NCBI GenBank assembly: GCA_964351855.1
Contig: CAYGQD010000007.1
Span: forward strand, 1 to 64,000
Direction of reading: 5' to 3'
Source: JBCDHN01 sp964351855
Lineage (GTDB): Bacteria > Verrucomicrobiota > Verrucomicrobiia > Verrucomicrobiales > DEV007
DNA: 64,000 nt
The translations under genes were made by a program, and so were the position numbers. A model generated the notes under the pieces. The model saw only the letters and a list, made by a program, of their open reading frames with translations. It had not been told where the DNA came from and ran no database searches. Below are positions 52,726-61,238 of this stretch, piece after piece; the first letter of the stretch is position 1, and the number at the start of each line of letters is the position of its first letter.

Positions 52726-52876
52726 TGTAAGATAGTGGTTGGGTGTTAGGAATTCAGTTGACAGCGAATTATAGGTTGATTGGGACGGCGGTCAATGGCT
52801 AGCGAAGGATTGAGAGGAACCATCGATTGAAGGACTCCCTCACCATAGCCGCATCCCCGGAAACCCGTGCCCAACG

Positions 52877-54313
52877 TCACATCAATCCCGGAATCGGGTC
52901 CCCGTGATAGACAAAGTGGGGGCGGTCGACCGGGTCATACCACTTCACCGATTTCGGAAGCCCCAGCGCCTGATAGATGGTCGCGGCCATATTCTCCGGC
53001 TTTTGCGGTTCGCTGGCCGGATACCCGCCGATCTTGTCCGATGAGCCGATAACTCGACCTCCCTGAACCCCACCGCCGGCAAAGAACACACTCTGAACCG
53101 CTCCCCAGTGATCGCGCCCCGGGAGTTTCTTCCCTGCCAACGTCGTTATCTTCGGGGTCCGGCCAAATTCGCTGGCCATGACCACGAGCGTATCGTCGAG
53201 CAACCCTCGATCGCTGAGATCGTCGAGCAAAGCCGAGACGGCTCGATCCATCGGAGGAAGAAGGAAGTTCTTCAAGTTGGGGAACGCTGCCTGATGGGTG
53301 TCCCAGCATTCGTTGTTGCCCAGATTCACCTGGACCAGGCGAACACCGCTCTCGACCAACTGCCGCGCCATCAACAGCGACCAACCAAACGCATTGCGAC
53401 CGTAGGCGTCCTGGAGTTTGGGATCGGCTCCATGAACGTCGAACGCCGCCTTGCTTTTCTCATCAAAGAGAAGATTCGCAGCCATTGCCTGATAGCGATC
53501 ATGGGGCTGCGTTTCAAGCATCTCCTCCAGACCAGCCTGTTGGTGGCCGAGATGCTCCAACAGCCCTAGCCGATCTCTCAGTCGCTCAAAATCGACTCCT
53601 TCCGGGAGCGTCAAACTGGGTGCATCGAACCGAAACTCGCTGCCATCCTTCTTCCCCGTCTCATGATGAAACAGGTAGTCCGGGTAGGCCCCGTAGCTGC
53701 TGGAATTCGTCCGGCTGGCTTCGACAAAGAAAGGATCGCGACTCGGACCCATCTGACCCGCAAATTGCCCGGGCAGGGTTCGTCCCGTGCGGTGAATAAT
53801 CTTGTCCGGCAGAACAATCGCGGGCGGCAGATTGCTTCCCGCAGCAACGACTTGATTGGCGATGGCGGCGATCGAGGGCCAGTCACTCTCTTTCGGCTGC
53901 GTCGGATCAAACCCTTCAGGAATTTCCGTCCGGCCCGTCAGCATCATGTGGTGACCTTGCGAGTGCTCGTTCGAGGGATGGGTCAGGGATCGACAGATGG
54001 ACCACTGGTCGCTGCATTGAGCCAGCCGGGGAAGATGCTCGCAGATCCGCAGCCCGGGCGTGCGCGTCGCGATTTCCCGGAACTCTCCCCGAATATCCGC
54101 CGGCGCATTCGGCTTCATATCAAAGCTCTCGTGCTGGGCCAGCCCTCCACTCAGGAAAATGTAGATGACGTTTTTCGCCGTCGGAACAGGTGCCGGTCCT
54201 TGCGCCAGCGCCCTCAGTTGTCCCAAATGGCTCGCTCCCAATCCTAACAAGCTGATGCCTCCGGCGCGAATCGCGGCCCGGCGAGGCAAGTTGGGATGAG
54301 AGAACTGGGGCAT
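52877..54313 (-). CDS. DUF1501 family protein, Tat-exported, copy 3
   Basis: 478 residues. Twin-arginine leader P-R-R-A-A-I-R-A-G-G. L-S-G-G-L-A-Q-H-E-S-F-D near the start, N-N-E-C-W-D-T-H in the middle, A-S-E-F-G-R-T-P and G-R-D-H-W in the C-terminal third. It differs from copies 1 and 2 in several insertions and has no cytochrome/DUF1549 partner beside it in the window. Confidence 0.88.
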   Translation of the reverse strand: MPQFSHPNLPRRAAIRAGGISLLGLGASHLGQLRALAQGPAPVPTAKNVIYIFLSGGLAQHESFDMKPNAPADIRGEFREIATRTPGLRICEHLPRLAQCSDQWSICRSLTHPSNEHSQGHHMMLTGRTEIPEGFDPTQPKESDWPSIAAIANQVVAAGSNLPPAIVLPDKIIHRTGRTLPGQFAGQMGPSRDPFFVEASRTNSSSYGAYPDYLFHHETGKKDGSEFRFDAPSLTLPEGVDFERLRDRLGLLEHLGHQQAGLEEMLETQPHDRYQAMAANLLFDEKSKAAFDVHGADPKLQDAYGRNAFGWSLLMARQLVESGVRLVQVNLGNNECWDTHQAAFPNLKNFLLPPMDRAVSALLDDLSDRGLLDDTLVVMASEFGRTPKITTLAGKKLPGRDHWGAVQSVFFAGGGVQGGRVIGSSDKIGGYPASEPQKPENMAATIYQALGLPKSVKWYDPVDRPHFVYHGDPIPGLM

Positions 54314-54722
54314 GATCTACGCCCTTGAAGAAGGCCGCGTCCCTTTCACGCAGACCAGAACCCATTACTTTCAATCACCACCCGCTTGCCCCTGGGGGAA
54401 CCATGATCCCGACAACTCCTAACTACCTTGTTTATGAATGGCTAGAAAACGTGGTCAGTTGGTGATTCAAGGCCTCAATTGTCAATCCGATTCTGCATTC
54501 CTGCATTCCCACGCAACGGTCAATCCGTCAGATGGAATTGAGCGATTGAAAATGACAGATGCGTTCCGCTTCTGCGCGGAGGCTTTGAAAGACGTGGGCT
54601 GCCACTACCACGTTTTTCTTCCCTTCCTCTTCAGGCGGCTCTTGCCCTCCCCGCGAATTTACGGTGGAAAATTCCTAACAGACGCCTAGGTTTCGAGGCT
54701 ACCGCTTTTGCGGAGCACCCCT
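54314..54722. other. Divergent intergenic region
   Basis: About 400 bases between the DUF1501 gene and the histidine kinase. One hairpin ACGTGG/CCACGT (54592..54613) is followed by TTTTTCTT on the plus strand, which could be a weak terminator, but no gene ends before it. A frame at 54438..54689 shows no homology I recognise and no ribosome site, so it is not called. Confidence 0.45.
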
Positions 54723-56513
54723 ATGATCATGAGAGGAATGATGCCTTCTTCCCGAATTTTGCTTTCCCTGGACGACCGTGCCGTGGGACGGGAGGTGCAG
54801 TCGCTGTTGGTCCGTCTGGGCTACAGCGTGCCGGCTTTGGCGCGCCCGGGCGGCGAGACGCTGGAGCAGGTGGAGGAGCTGGCTCCGGATCTGGTGATGA
54901 TCGATGCCCAGGCGCGGGGGGCGATCCGGACGGGGACGTGGATTGATGAGCGGTTCGGCCTGCCGATCGTGTTTTTAGCGGAGGCAGGGACGGATTTATC
55001 GCTGGCGCGGGTGCCGTTTCTCTGCGGCCATTTGACGAAGCCACTGGAGGAGAAGCATCTGAAGCTGGCGCTGGAGGCGGCCCTGAATTTACGGGGGGCA
55101 CCTTCCCGGAAGCGACTGAAGACGCAGACGCTGTATCAGACCTTAGAGCGGCTTTCTCACGGGGTGATGGTGACGGATCTGGCGGGAAATGTGGCGTATC
55201 TGAACCGGCGGGCGGAGAAGATGACCGGCTGGGAGCAGGAAGAAGCGGCGGGACTGCCGTTTAGCGAGGTGTTCCGTAAGAGTGAGGATTCGAAACTGAA
55301 GCGGCGCGATGGAACGGTGATCCCGGTGGAGGAGGAAACGGCACCGCTGGAGAATGAGGATGGCGGATTGAGCGGGGTGGTGACGATTTTTCAGGAGAAG
55401 GCGACGGAGGCGGAGATCCGCCGGTTGCAGCAGCTGGAGAGCCTGGGGTTCCTGGCCCGGGGGTTCGCCCATGATTTCAACAATTTGTTAACCGTGCTGC
55501 TGGGGAATCTCTCGATGGCGCAGACGCGGGTGACGAGCGATCAGGAGCTGGCGTTCGAGCTGGAGCAGGTGAGCGGGGCGACAATGAAAGCGCAAAGTCT
55601 GGTGCAGCAGCTAATGACCTTTGCCCGTGGCGGGAAGCCGATTAAGGCACCGATTGACCTGAAGGCTCTGCTAAAGCGGATCTTGAGCGATCGCGAGCGG
55701 AACGGGATCGCCTACGAACTCGATGCGAATTTCCCGGATGCGGTGGTGCTGGCAGACCCCAAGCAACTACGAAGACTGATCGAAAACCTGCTGCGCAATG
55801 CGGAGCAATCCATGGAGGAGGGCACCGTGAGGGTGCGAGGTGAGGCCCTGGAGGCGCTGTTTCAGCTGGAGATTCGGGATTCTGGCCACGGGATGGAGCC
55901 TGAGGTGATGGGGCAAGCATTCGAACCTTTTTACACGACCCGCAGCGAGATGAACGCAAGCGGCCTGGGCCTGACCGTGTGTGAGTCGATCGCCCGGGCT
56001 CATGACGGCTCTATCGCGCTTTCCTCAACCCCCGAGAACGGCACCGTCGCCACGCTGCGCCTGCCGCTCGCCACCGAAGAACAAACCATGAGCAACCCTA
56101 CCTCCACTCAGGGTTCCAGCCCGGCCCCGGCCGATGGATCCCGCATTCTGGTCCTGGAAGACGACGCGCTAATCAGTCGCCTGATCAAAGCCACTCTGAG
56201 CCAGGCTGGCTATGACGTAACGGAAACGACCGAAGGCCAGCAGACCATCGAAACCTATCAACAAGCCGCCGCATCCGGCGATCCCTACACCCTCTTGATC
56301 ATGGATTTGACTATCGAGCGTGGGATGGGGGGAATCGAAACGATGAACCGGATCAAAGAGATCAATCCGAACGCGCGGGGCATTGTTTCGAGCGGCTACA
56401 GCGATGATCCCGCCATGGCGAGGCCGGATGAATTCGGCTTTTCCGGCGTGTTGCCGAAGCCCTATGAGCCGCAGGAATTGGTGGAAGTGGTCGGGAAGGT
56501 GCTGGCGTCCTAG
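54723..56513 (+). CDS. Hybrid sensor histidine kinase
   Basis: 596 residues. The start is uncertain: ATG at 54723 is taken, with ATG 54729, 54738 and 54741 as alternatives. An N-terminal receiver-like domain (about 8 to 125) is followed by a PAS domain (about 140 to 235), a histidine kinase core with H in F-A-H-D-F-N-N-L-L at about 249, an ATPase with D-S-G-H-G-M and G-L-G-L-T-V at about 385 to 420, and a C-terminal receiver with D in I-M-D-L-T-I-E at about 530. No membrane segment: a cytoplasmic hybrid kinase. Confidence 0.88.
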   Translation: MIMRGMMPSSRILLSLDDRAVGREVQSLLVRLGYSVPALARPGGETLEQVEELAPDLVMIDAQARGAIRTGTWIDERFGLPIVFLAEAGTDLSLARVPFLCGHLTKPLEEKHLKLALEAALNLRGAPSRKRLKTQTLYQTLERLSHGVMVTDLAGNVAYLNRRAEKMTGWEQEEAAGLPFSEVFRKSEDSKLKRRDGTVIPVEEETAPLENEDGGLSGVVTIFQEKATEAEIRRLQQLESLGFLARGFAHDFNNLLTVLLGNLSMAQTRVTSDQELAFELEQVSGATMKAQSLVQQLMTFARGGKPIKAPIDLKALLKRILSDRERNGIAYELDANFPDAVVLADPKQLRRLIENLLRNAEQSMEEGTVRVRGEALEALFQLEIRDSGHGMEPEVMGQAFEPFYTTRSEMNASGLGLTVCESIARAHDGSIALSSTPENGTVATLRLPLATEEQTMSNPTSTQGSSPAPADGSRILVLEDDALISRLIKATLSQAGYDVTETTEGQQTIETYQQAAASGDPYTLLIMDLTIERGMGGIETMNRIKEINPNARGIVSSGYSDDPAMARPDEFGFSGVLPKPYEPQELVEVVGKVLAS

Positions 56514-56532
56514 GGCGTCGTGCGGACATCGC

Positions 56533-57300
56533 ATGCAAATCATCGGCTGCCAGTTCGACATTCTTTGGGAAGACCGTGAGGGGAACTTTGCGAAGGTGCG
56601 TCAGCTGCTGGCGGGTCAGGAGATTTTGCCCGGTGGCTTGATGGTGCTGCCGGAGATGTTTTCGAGCGGGTTCAGCATGAACGTGGGGCGGATCGCAGAA
56701 GCGTCGCCCTCGGCTACGGAGCGTTTTCTGGGAGAACTGGCGCGGGAAAACGGGTGCTGGGTAGTGGCCGGGCTGGTTTTTGCCAGCGAAAACGGACGCG
56801 GGCGCAACGAGCTGGCGGTGGTGAATCCGGCGGGAGAGATCGTGGGTCGCTACCAGAAGAATCGCTGCTTTCGTTACACCGGGGAATCGGACCACTATGA
56901 CTCGGGGACAGAGCTTCTGGTGATGCCGTTAGGCGACTTTACCTTGAGCCCGCTGATTTGCTACGACCTGCGATTTCCCGAGCTCTTCCGCCGAGGCGCA
57001 AAGCGAGGGGCGAACCTGTTCACGGTGATCGCCAGTTGGCCCGCCGCCCGGGAGGAGCACTGGGTCACGCTCCTGCGGGCCCGAGCGATCGAAAACCAAG
57101 CCATCGTCATCGGCGTGAATCGCTGCGGCAGCGATCCCGCCTACCAATACCCCGGCCGCTCCCTCATCATCGATGAGCAAGGGGAGGTTGTTGCGGATGG
57201 CGGGAGTGGGGAGAGTTGTGTGGTGGCGGAGGTTTCCGCAGAGAAAATGGCGGCGTGGCGGGAGGAGTTTCCGGCGTTGTTGGATTTGGAGGCGGATTGA
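56533..57300 (+). CDS. Carbon-nitrogen hydrolase (nitrilase superfamily, omega-amidase-like)
   Basis: 255 residues from the ATG at 56533. Catalytic triad: glutamate in L-P-E-M-F (about 38), lysine in Y-Q-K-N-R-C-F (about 104) and cysteine in I-C-Y-D-L-R-F-P-E-L-F (about 139). Y-x-K and C-Y-D-L-R-F-P fit the omega-amidase/YafV branch, which hydrolyses amides of keto acids. Starts 20 bases after the kinase stop and may be in its operon. Confidence 0.87.
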   Translation: MQIIGCQFDILWEDREGNFAKVRQLLAGQEILPGGLMVLPEMFSSGFSMNVGRIAEASPSATERFLGELARENGCWVVAGLVFASENGRGRNELAVVNPAGEIVGRYQKNRCFRYTGESDHYDSGTELLVMPLGDFTLSPLICYDLRFPELFRRGAKRGANLFTVIASWPAAREEHWVTLLRARAIENQAIVIGVNRCGSDPAYQYPGRSLIIDEQGEVVADGGSGESCVVAEVSAEKMAAWREEFPALLDLEAD

Positions 57301-57333
57301 GGCATCCAATGACGCAGCTACAAGAAAACCGTT

Positions 57334-57732
57334 ATGGATGAGGAAGAATTGGAGAAGAATTTCGTAAGCATAAGAAGGGCTTTGAAGGCATGCTCGTTTG
57401 CGCTCGTTCTCTTCAGCTTTTTCCAGACGCCGAGACTTATCCTATCACTTCAACAAGCAGGGCGAGTGTTGGACGAGATGCTCGGAAACGTGCCGAAACG
57501 ATGGATGTTCGAACTATCTGACTTCCTGGCAGAGAATTTTATCATTCTTGCTGGTGTATCGATTCTCATCCTAATCGGTGTCCTGAGGCTGACCATTCGC
57601 TCCAAGGGTGGGCTCTTTTTGTATGTGAACGTTGGACTCTTCATCGCCATGAGCCTCTTTAACGCTCTGCTTTTAGGCATTGCCCAAGAAATGCTACGCT
57701 TACCGCTGGAAGGACTGATTTCCCCACCTTGA
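57334..57732 (+). CDS. Small membrane protein of unknown function
   Basis: 132 residues with three hydrophobic segments (about 17 to 35, 68 to 88 and 94 to 116). The first is preceded by a charged N-terminus (MDEEELEKN). The sequence pattern is reminiscent of type II secretion GspF-type helices (F-N-A-L-L-L-G-I-A), but too short to call. No other motif seen. Confidence 0.6.
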   Translation: MDEEELEKNFVSIRRALKACSFALVLFSFFQTPRLILSLQQAGRVLDEMLGNVPKRWMFELSDFLAENFIILAGVSILILIGVLRLTIRSKGGLFLYVNVGLFIAMSLFNALLLGIAQEMLRLPLEGLISPP

Positions 57733-57813
57733 ATGTCGATCGTAAACGACTCCATTCGCCTGGCCCCATTCGTTTGACATCAATTCCCAACTTCCAGAAC
57801 ATTTACCAAACCC

Positions 57814-57842
57814 TTGCCGACAAGTGGGTTTTATTTGATAGT
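57814..57842 (+). promoter_or_regulatory. Possible promoter of the small gene at 57878
   Basis: -35 TTGCCG, 17-base spacer, -10 GATAGT, each matching the sigma-70 consensus at four positions. The transcript would start near 57849 and carry the AAGGAG ribosome site (57867..57872) five bases before the ATG. Confidence 0.45.
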
Positions 57843-57877
57843 AGCGGTGACCAACCAATCGTTATGAAGGAGTCATC

Positions 57878-58114
57878 ATGAAAGAAAAATCCCTGACCGA
57901 GGGCGCGTTAGCGGCAATGGTGCGTGCTGCGGAAGTCGCGCGTGAGCGAGCCATCCGATTCGGATCTCCATTGGTCCGGTGGATCGATGGTACGGTCGTT
58001 TTGGTCGATCCGGTAACCAATCAACCGATCCCCAACAGCGACGATCCAGCGGAAGACGTTACGGATGCCCAGCCTGAGGGCAAGAAGGAGGAGAAGCCGC
58101 CCGCATCGGATTGA
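57878..58114 (+). CDS. Small protein of unknown function
   Basis: 78 residues with the clearest Shine-Dalgarno sequence I noticed in the window (AAGGAG, five bases before ATG). N-terminal helix (residues 6 to 28, A-A-M-V-R-A-A-E-V-A-R-E-R-A), then strands with R-W-I-D-G-T-V-V-L-V-D-P, and an acidic, disordered tail. The helix plus W-x-D-G-x-x-V pattern is known from many short uncharacterised proteins, some beside toxins. No toxin gene is next to it. Function unknown. Confidence 0.66.
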   Translation: MKEKSLTEGALAAMVRAAEVARERAIRFGSPLVRWIDGTVVLVDPVTNQPIPNSDDPAEDVTDAQPEGKKEEKPPASD

Positions 58115-58233
58115 TCGCGCCTCGCCGTTTCCGGATGAGCGGTCGCTAGCGCGACGCATTTTTGGTCACGCCTCCACCGTGGGCTAAAGCCGGACGGCTA
58201 TCATGATCGGTCGCGCTGCGACGTAGCGGATAC

Positions 58234-58328
58234 CACGCCGGAGGCGTGAAAGATGGTAGCCCCGGGTCGAGCGCAGCGAACACCCGGGGAACCATCGACC
58301 GAGAGAATTCTCGATCCCGGAAGGGATC
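58234..58328. repeat. Cluster of three short palindromes
   Basis: Three hairpins in a row: CACGCC/GGCGTG (58234..58248), CCCCGGGT/ACCCGGGG (58260..58289) and GATCCC/GGGATC (58313..58328). Sequence of this style (CGCCGGAGGCGTG with CCCCGGGT.GAGCGCAGCGA) is typical of dispersed intergenic repeats in planctomycetes and verrucomicrobia. The scaffold gap follows 48 bases later, as expected where repeats break assembly. Confidence 0.6.
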
Positions 58329-58375
58329 GCAGCCAACGCCGCGGGAGCCGCTTCTCGTTGACATCATGTTTCAGG

Positions 58376-58385
58376 NNNNNNNNNN
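58376..58385. other. Scaffold gap (10 N)
   Basis: Ten unknown bases. Both sides carry TTTCAGG, so the contig ends may overlap and the gap size is likely arbitrary. The stretch 58115..58570 as a whole holds no gene that I can support. Confidence 0.95.
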
Positions 58386-58570
58386 TTTCAGGAATCAATA
58401 TTGGCGATGTCAAAACGATGAAAACCTTTGGGGATGGATATCAATATCGTAAGAAATCTGCCGATTACTGAAGATGATAAAAGCCGTTTTGGTTCTATCT
58501 TTCCATCAGTGACGATTTTCTCTGGTTGCTCCGTTGTTGGTTTGCAAACACGTTCTTAGGGAACGATGAA

Positions 58571-59059
58571 ATGAAGACATCTCCGCATGTAAAAAGGTTT
58601 CTGGTAGGGATAGGAATCGCCTTGTTTGTCGTTCTTCCCCTCGCGGTTCTGATATTCGTCACGACCTGGGCTGCACCCTTTCGAGAGTTTGCGAAAAACT
58701 TTGATCTTGAGTCCATCGAGTTACCGCAAATCGCAGTTTCTGATCACGAAAGAAGCAACGCACTGGCGCTGGAAGATCCATACTTTTTCAGTCACAATGG
58801 ACGGAACTTGGCAGTCTCCATTCAGGGAACTTTTCGAAATTGGATAGAAGGCAGGGCCGAGCCAGTTCCGGGGTCTCCAACCCTGACCTATCGGGTCGCT
58901 TTTGAGGTGATCGAAGGGCGTTCGTATGGAGAAGCTGTCCAAGCCTATTTCTTGGTTCCCTATCTCGAAAATCGGTTCACGAAGAATGAGATTCTTCAAA
59001 TCTACTTTGGCTCCTCTCGTTACAAGGAGACGATCCTACCAATCATCTCGGATGAGTGA
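58571..59059 (+). CDS. Truncated glycosyltransferase-51-like membrane protein
   Basis: 162 residues from the ATG at 58571. One membrane segment (about 11 to 32). A-L-E-D-P-Y-F-F-S-H-N-G at about 66 to 77 resembles the first motif of GT51 peptidoglycan glycosyltransferases (A-x-E-D-x-x-F-x-x-H-x-G). F-T-K-N-E-I-L-Q-I-Y-F at about 138 to 148 resembles their K-x-E-I-L-E-x-Y motif. The middle motif G-G-S-T-I-T-Q-Q is changed to G-S-P-T-L-T-Y-R, and the usual C-terminal half is missing. Likely a degenerate or specialised relative; lies 185 bases after the scaffold gap. Confidence 0.6.
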   Translation: MKTSPHVKRFLVGIGIALFVVLPLAVLIFVTTWAAPFREFAKNFDLESIELPQIAVSDHERSNALALEDPYFFSHNGRNLAVSIQGTFRNWIEGRAEPVPGSPTLTYRVAFEVIEGRSYGEAVQAYFLVPYLENRFTKNEILQIYFGSSRYKETILPIISDE

Positions 59060-59164
59060 CAATGAAACGAACTGAAGGAGGCAAGCGACTCGGAAACGGC
59101 TGGAATGACATCCGAGGTTCGCTGATCGGGTAAAGTGGAAGCGGCGGGACGCCGCTGCCACTTT

Positions 59165-61099
59165 TCAGTCGCTCTTAGGATTGAAGTCCCAGAGGCGCAT
59201 GAGATCGTAGGCAATCAGGTTCACGGGGACGGTTCCGTCGAGGAAGATGGTGGTGGTTCCGGGGTGGGGACGGAGGGCTCTCCAGGCGTCTTTTTGGGCA
59301 CTTGCGTTGGCGATGCTGAGGACGGCGGGGAGGGCGTTTTGGCGGAGGGGTTCGAAGACGACGACGCCGGAGCTGCTGCCGACGGTTTCTTTGGCGTGCT
59401 CGCTGGTCCAGATGAGGTGGAGGTCGATCTCGTAGGGATTGAAGCGTTGGTCGAGGGCGTTGAAGGTGGCGTCGTTGAGGAGGCCGGCGTAGTCGATGAG
59501 GAAGTAGTCTTCGCGGGCGGCGTTGAAGCGCTCGTGGATGCCGCGGACGTAGGCGCCGCGGTATTCCTCGAACCAGCTGAGGGCATCGTCATCCGCATCC
59601 GCGTTGAGGCCGCGCTCGAAGGCGTCGGCGATCGAGTTGCGATTCTCGTCGAGCGGAAGCTGGAGGGAGGTTTGATCGACGGAGAGTCCGGGGCCCTTGG
59701 CCTTGATCGCTTCCCAGAAGCCATCGACGAGGACTTCCGCGCGGATGACTCCACTGGCGGCCCAATCGCGCACACTGACGGTGGCGATGGTGGGGTTCGA
59801 GACTTGGTGGGCGACGAGCTGATCCGCCGAGCCGGGGAGATTGTGATCCTTGTTGAGGTGTTGCTCGAAGAGGAGGTCCGGGCTGTTGTCTTCCGGGTTT
59901 TCATCGAAGGTGCGGTAGGTTCGGGACCAGCGCAGCTCGGCCTCGCCTTCGGTCAGCTTGACGGGGACGATCTGGACGATTTTCGCCCGCGTTTTTGAGG
60001 CGACTTGCTCGACCCCGGCATTGATCGCGACGCCGGGATGGGCGGAAACTTGTTCGAGGAGGAAGCGGATGCCTTTGACCTTCTTCGGTTCTTTGAGGTG
60101 AACGGCGAAGCGACGCTGGGTTCCGTAGGCGGGCATCCAGGTTTCCGGGGAGGGATCGGCGCATTCCAGCCAGGCGACGTCCGGTGGTTCCCCGATCGCG
60201 AAATTCCAGGTGGCCACGACCAGGGCATCGCCGAACCCGCCCAGGGTATCCGGGGTGAGGCGGGCGGCACTGGTCTGGCTGGCGGTGCCGCTGGCGAGGA
60301 CGCGATTTCCGGAGAGGGTCCCGACGGTGCGGACTTCCGTATCCTGAAAGAGGAGCTGGGGCGGGAGGAGATTACTGTGGGAGGATGCGCCGCGTCCGGT
60401 GGTGCCGATCTGGACGTCGAGCGGAAGCTCGTAGTCCCGCGAATGCGTGGTCACGAGCGGCTTTTCGCCAGCGGGCAGCGTGGGTGAGGTGGTGGTGCGG
60501 GTTTCGGTGATTTTAGAGTTGGCCACGTGGACGACGGTGACGCCGGCGGGCGGAATGGAGGGCAGGGAGCGGAGGCGAATCTCGATGACGGGGTCGGTTT
60601 CAGCGGCTTCGATGATGCGAACGGTGATGGGCGAGACGTTCGCAGCGCGGCGGTAGCGTTCGGCCGCTTCGAGGGATTCCACGAAGTCCGAGGCGGGTCC
60701 GTCTCCACCGAAGGCTCCCAGGTCGAAGGCGGAGGGATCGATGGAGATCTCCGTTTGTTGATCGAGGTTCGCCCGGACTTTGGTTTGCGAGAACCAGCCG
60801 TCGCCCTCCGGCATGGGAATGGCGGAATAATCGGCCTGCTGCACGCCACTGGCGGAGATCTGGATTTGGGTGGGGAAAAGGGTGCGGGTCTGGGAGCCAC
60901 CCGGCGTCTTGCGAATCTGCTGGTAAAAATCGAGCGCGGAGATCTGGAGTTTTCCGCCAGCGGCTTCGACTTCGAGATTGAGTCGACCGCCTCGGGTCGC
61001 TTCGTAACCGGGCTGGGGAAGCGCGGATTCGCCCTGGGCGATCACGGATGGCCCAGCACCGAGGAGCAGAAAGAGAGCGAGGATCCAGCGGTGAATCAT
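59165..61099 (-). CDS. Large secreted protein with one calcium-loop-like motif
   Basis: 644 residues from the ATG at 61099, which opens a signal peptide (about 1 to 22); the longer frame is rejected. The body is mostly beta. D-E-N-R-N-S-I-A-D-A-F-E at about 505 to 516 and D-A-D-D-D-A-L-S at about 522 to 529 look like a pair of thrombospondin-3/dockerin-type calcium loops. No catalytic motif or family recognised. Divergent from the secreted protein at 61239. Confidence 0.7.
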   Translation of the reverse strand: MIHRWILALFLLLGAGPSVIAQGESALPQPGYEATRGGRLNLEVEAAGGKLQISALDFYQQIRKTPGGSQTRTLFPTQIQISASGVQQADYSAIPMPEGDGWFSQTKVRANLDQQTEISIDPSAFDLGAFGGDGPASDFVESLEAAERYRRAANVSPITVRIIEAAETDPVIEIRLRSLPSIPPAGVTVVHVANSKITETRTTTSPTLPAGEKPLVTTHSRDYELPLDVQIGTTGRGASSHSNLLPPQLLFQDTEVRTVGTLSGNRVLASGTASQTSAARLTPDTLGGFGDALVVATWNFAIGEPPDVAWLECADPSPETWMPAYGTQRRFAVHLKEPKKVKGIRFLLEQVSAHPGVAINAGVEQVASKTRAKIVQIVPVKLTEGEAELRWSRTYRTFDENPEDNSPDLLFEQHLNKDHNLPGSADQLVAHQVSNPTIATVSVRDWAASGVIRAEVLVDGFWEAIKAKGPGLSVDQTSLQLPLDENRNSIADAFERGLNADADDDALSWFEEYRGAYVRGIHERFNAAREDYFLIDYAGLLNDATFNALDQRFNPYEIDLHLIWTSEHAKETVGSSSGVVVFEPLRQNALPAVLSIANASAQKDAWRALRPHPGTTTIFLDGTVPVNLIAYDLMRLWDFNPKSD

Positions 61100-61238
61100 G
61101 GGCCGCCATTGTTGCGTCCCTGGCCAGAATCGGCAAGCGATTTCACGGGGTTCTCGGAGAGACGGTGCTGATGGTTTTTCGTGAACGGATCTACCCTCCG
61201 TAATCAAAGCCGCCATTCAGCGTCCAACGGCTCACCTC

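Noticed and set aside
59135..59998. 287-codon plus-strand frame rich in glycine, valine and glutamate
   Set aside because: Antisense of the secreted protein at 59165..61099, low complexity and no start signals.
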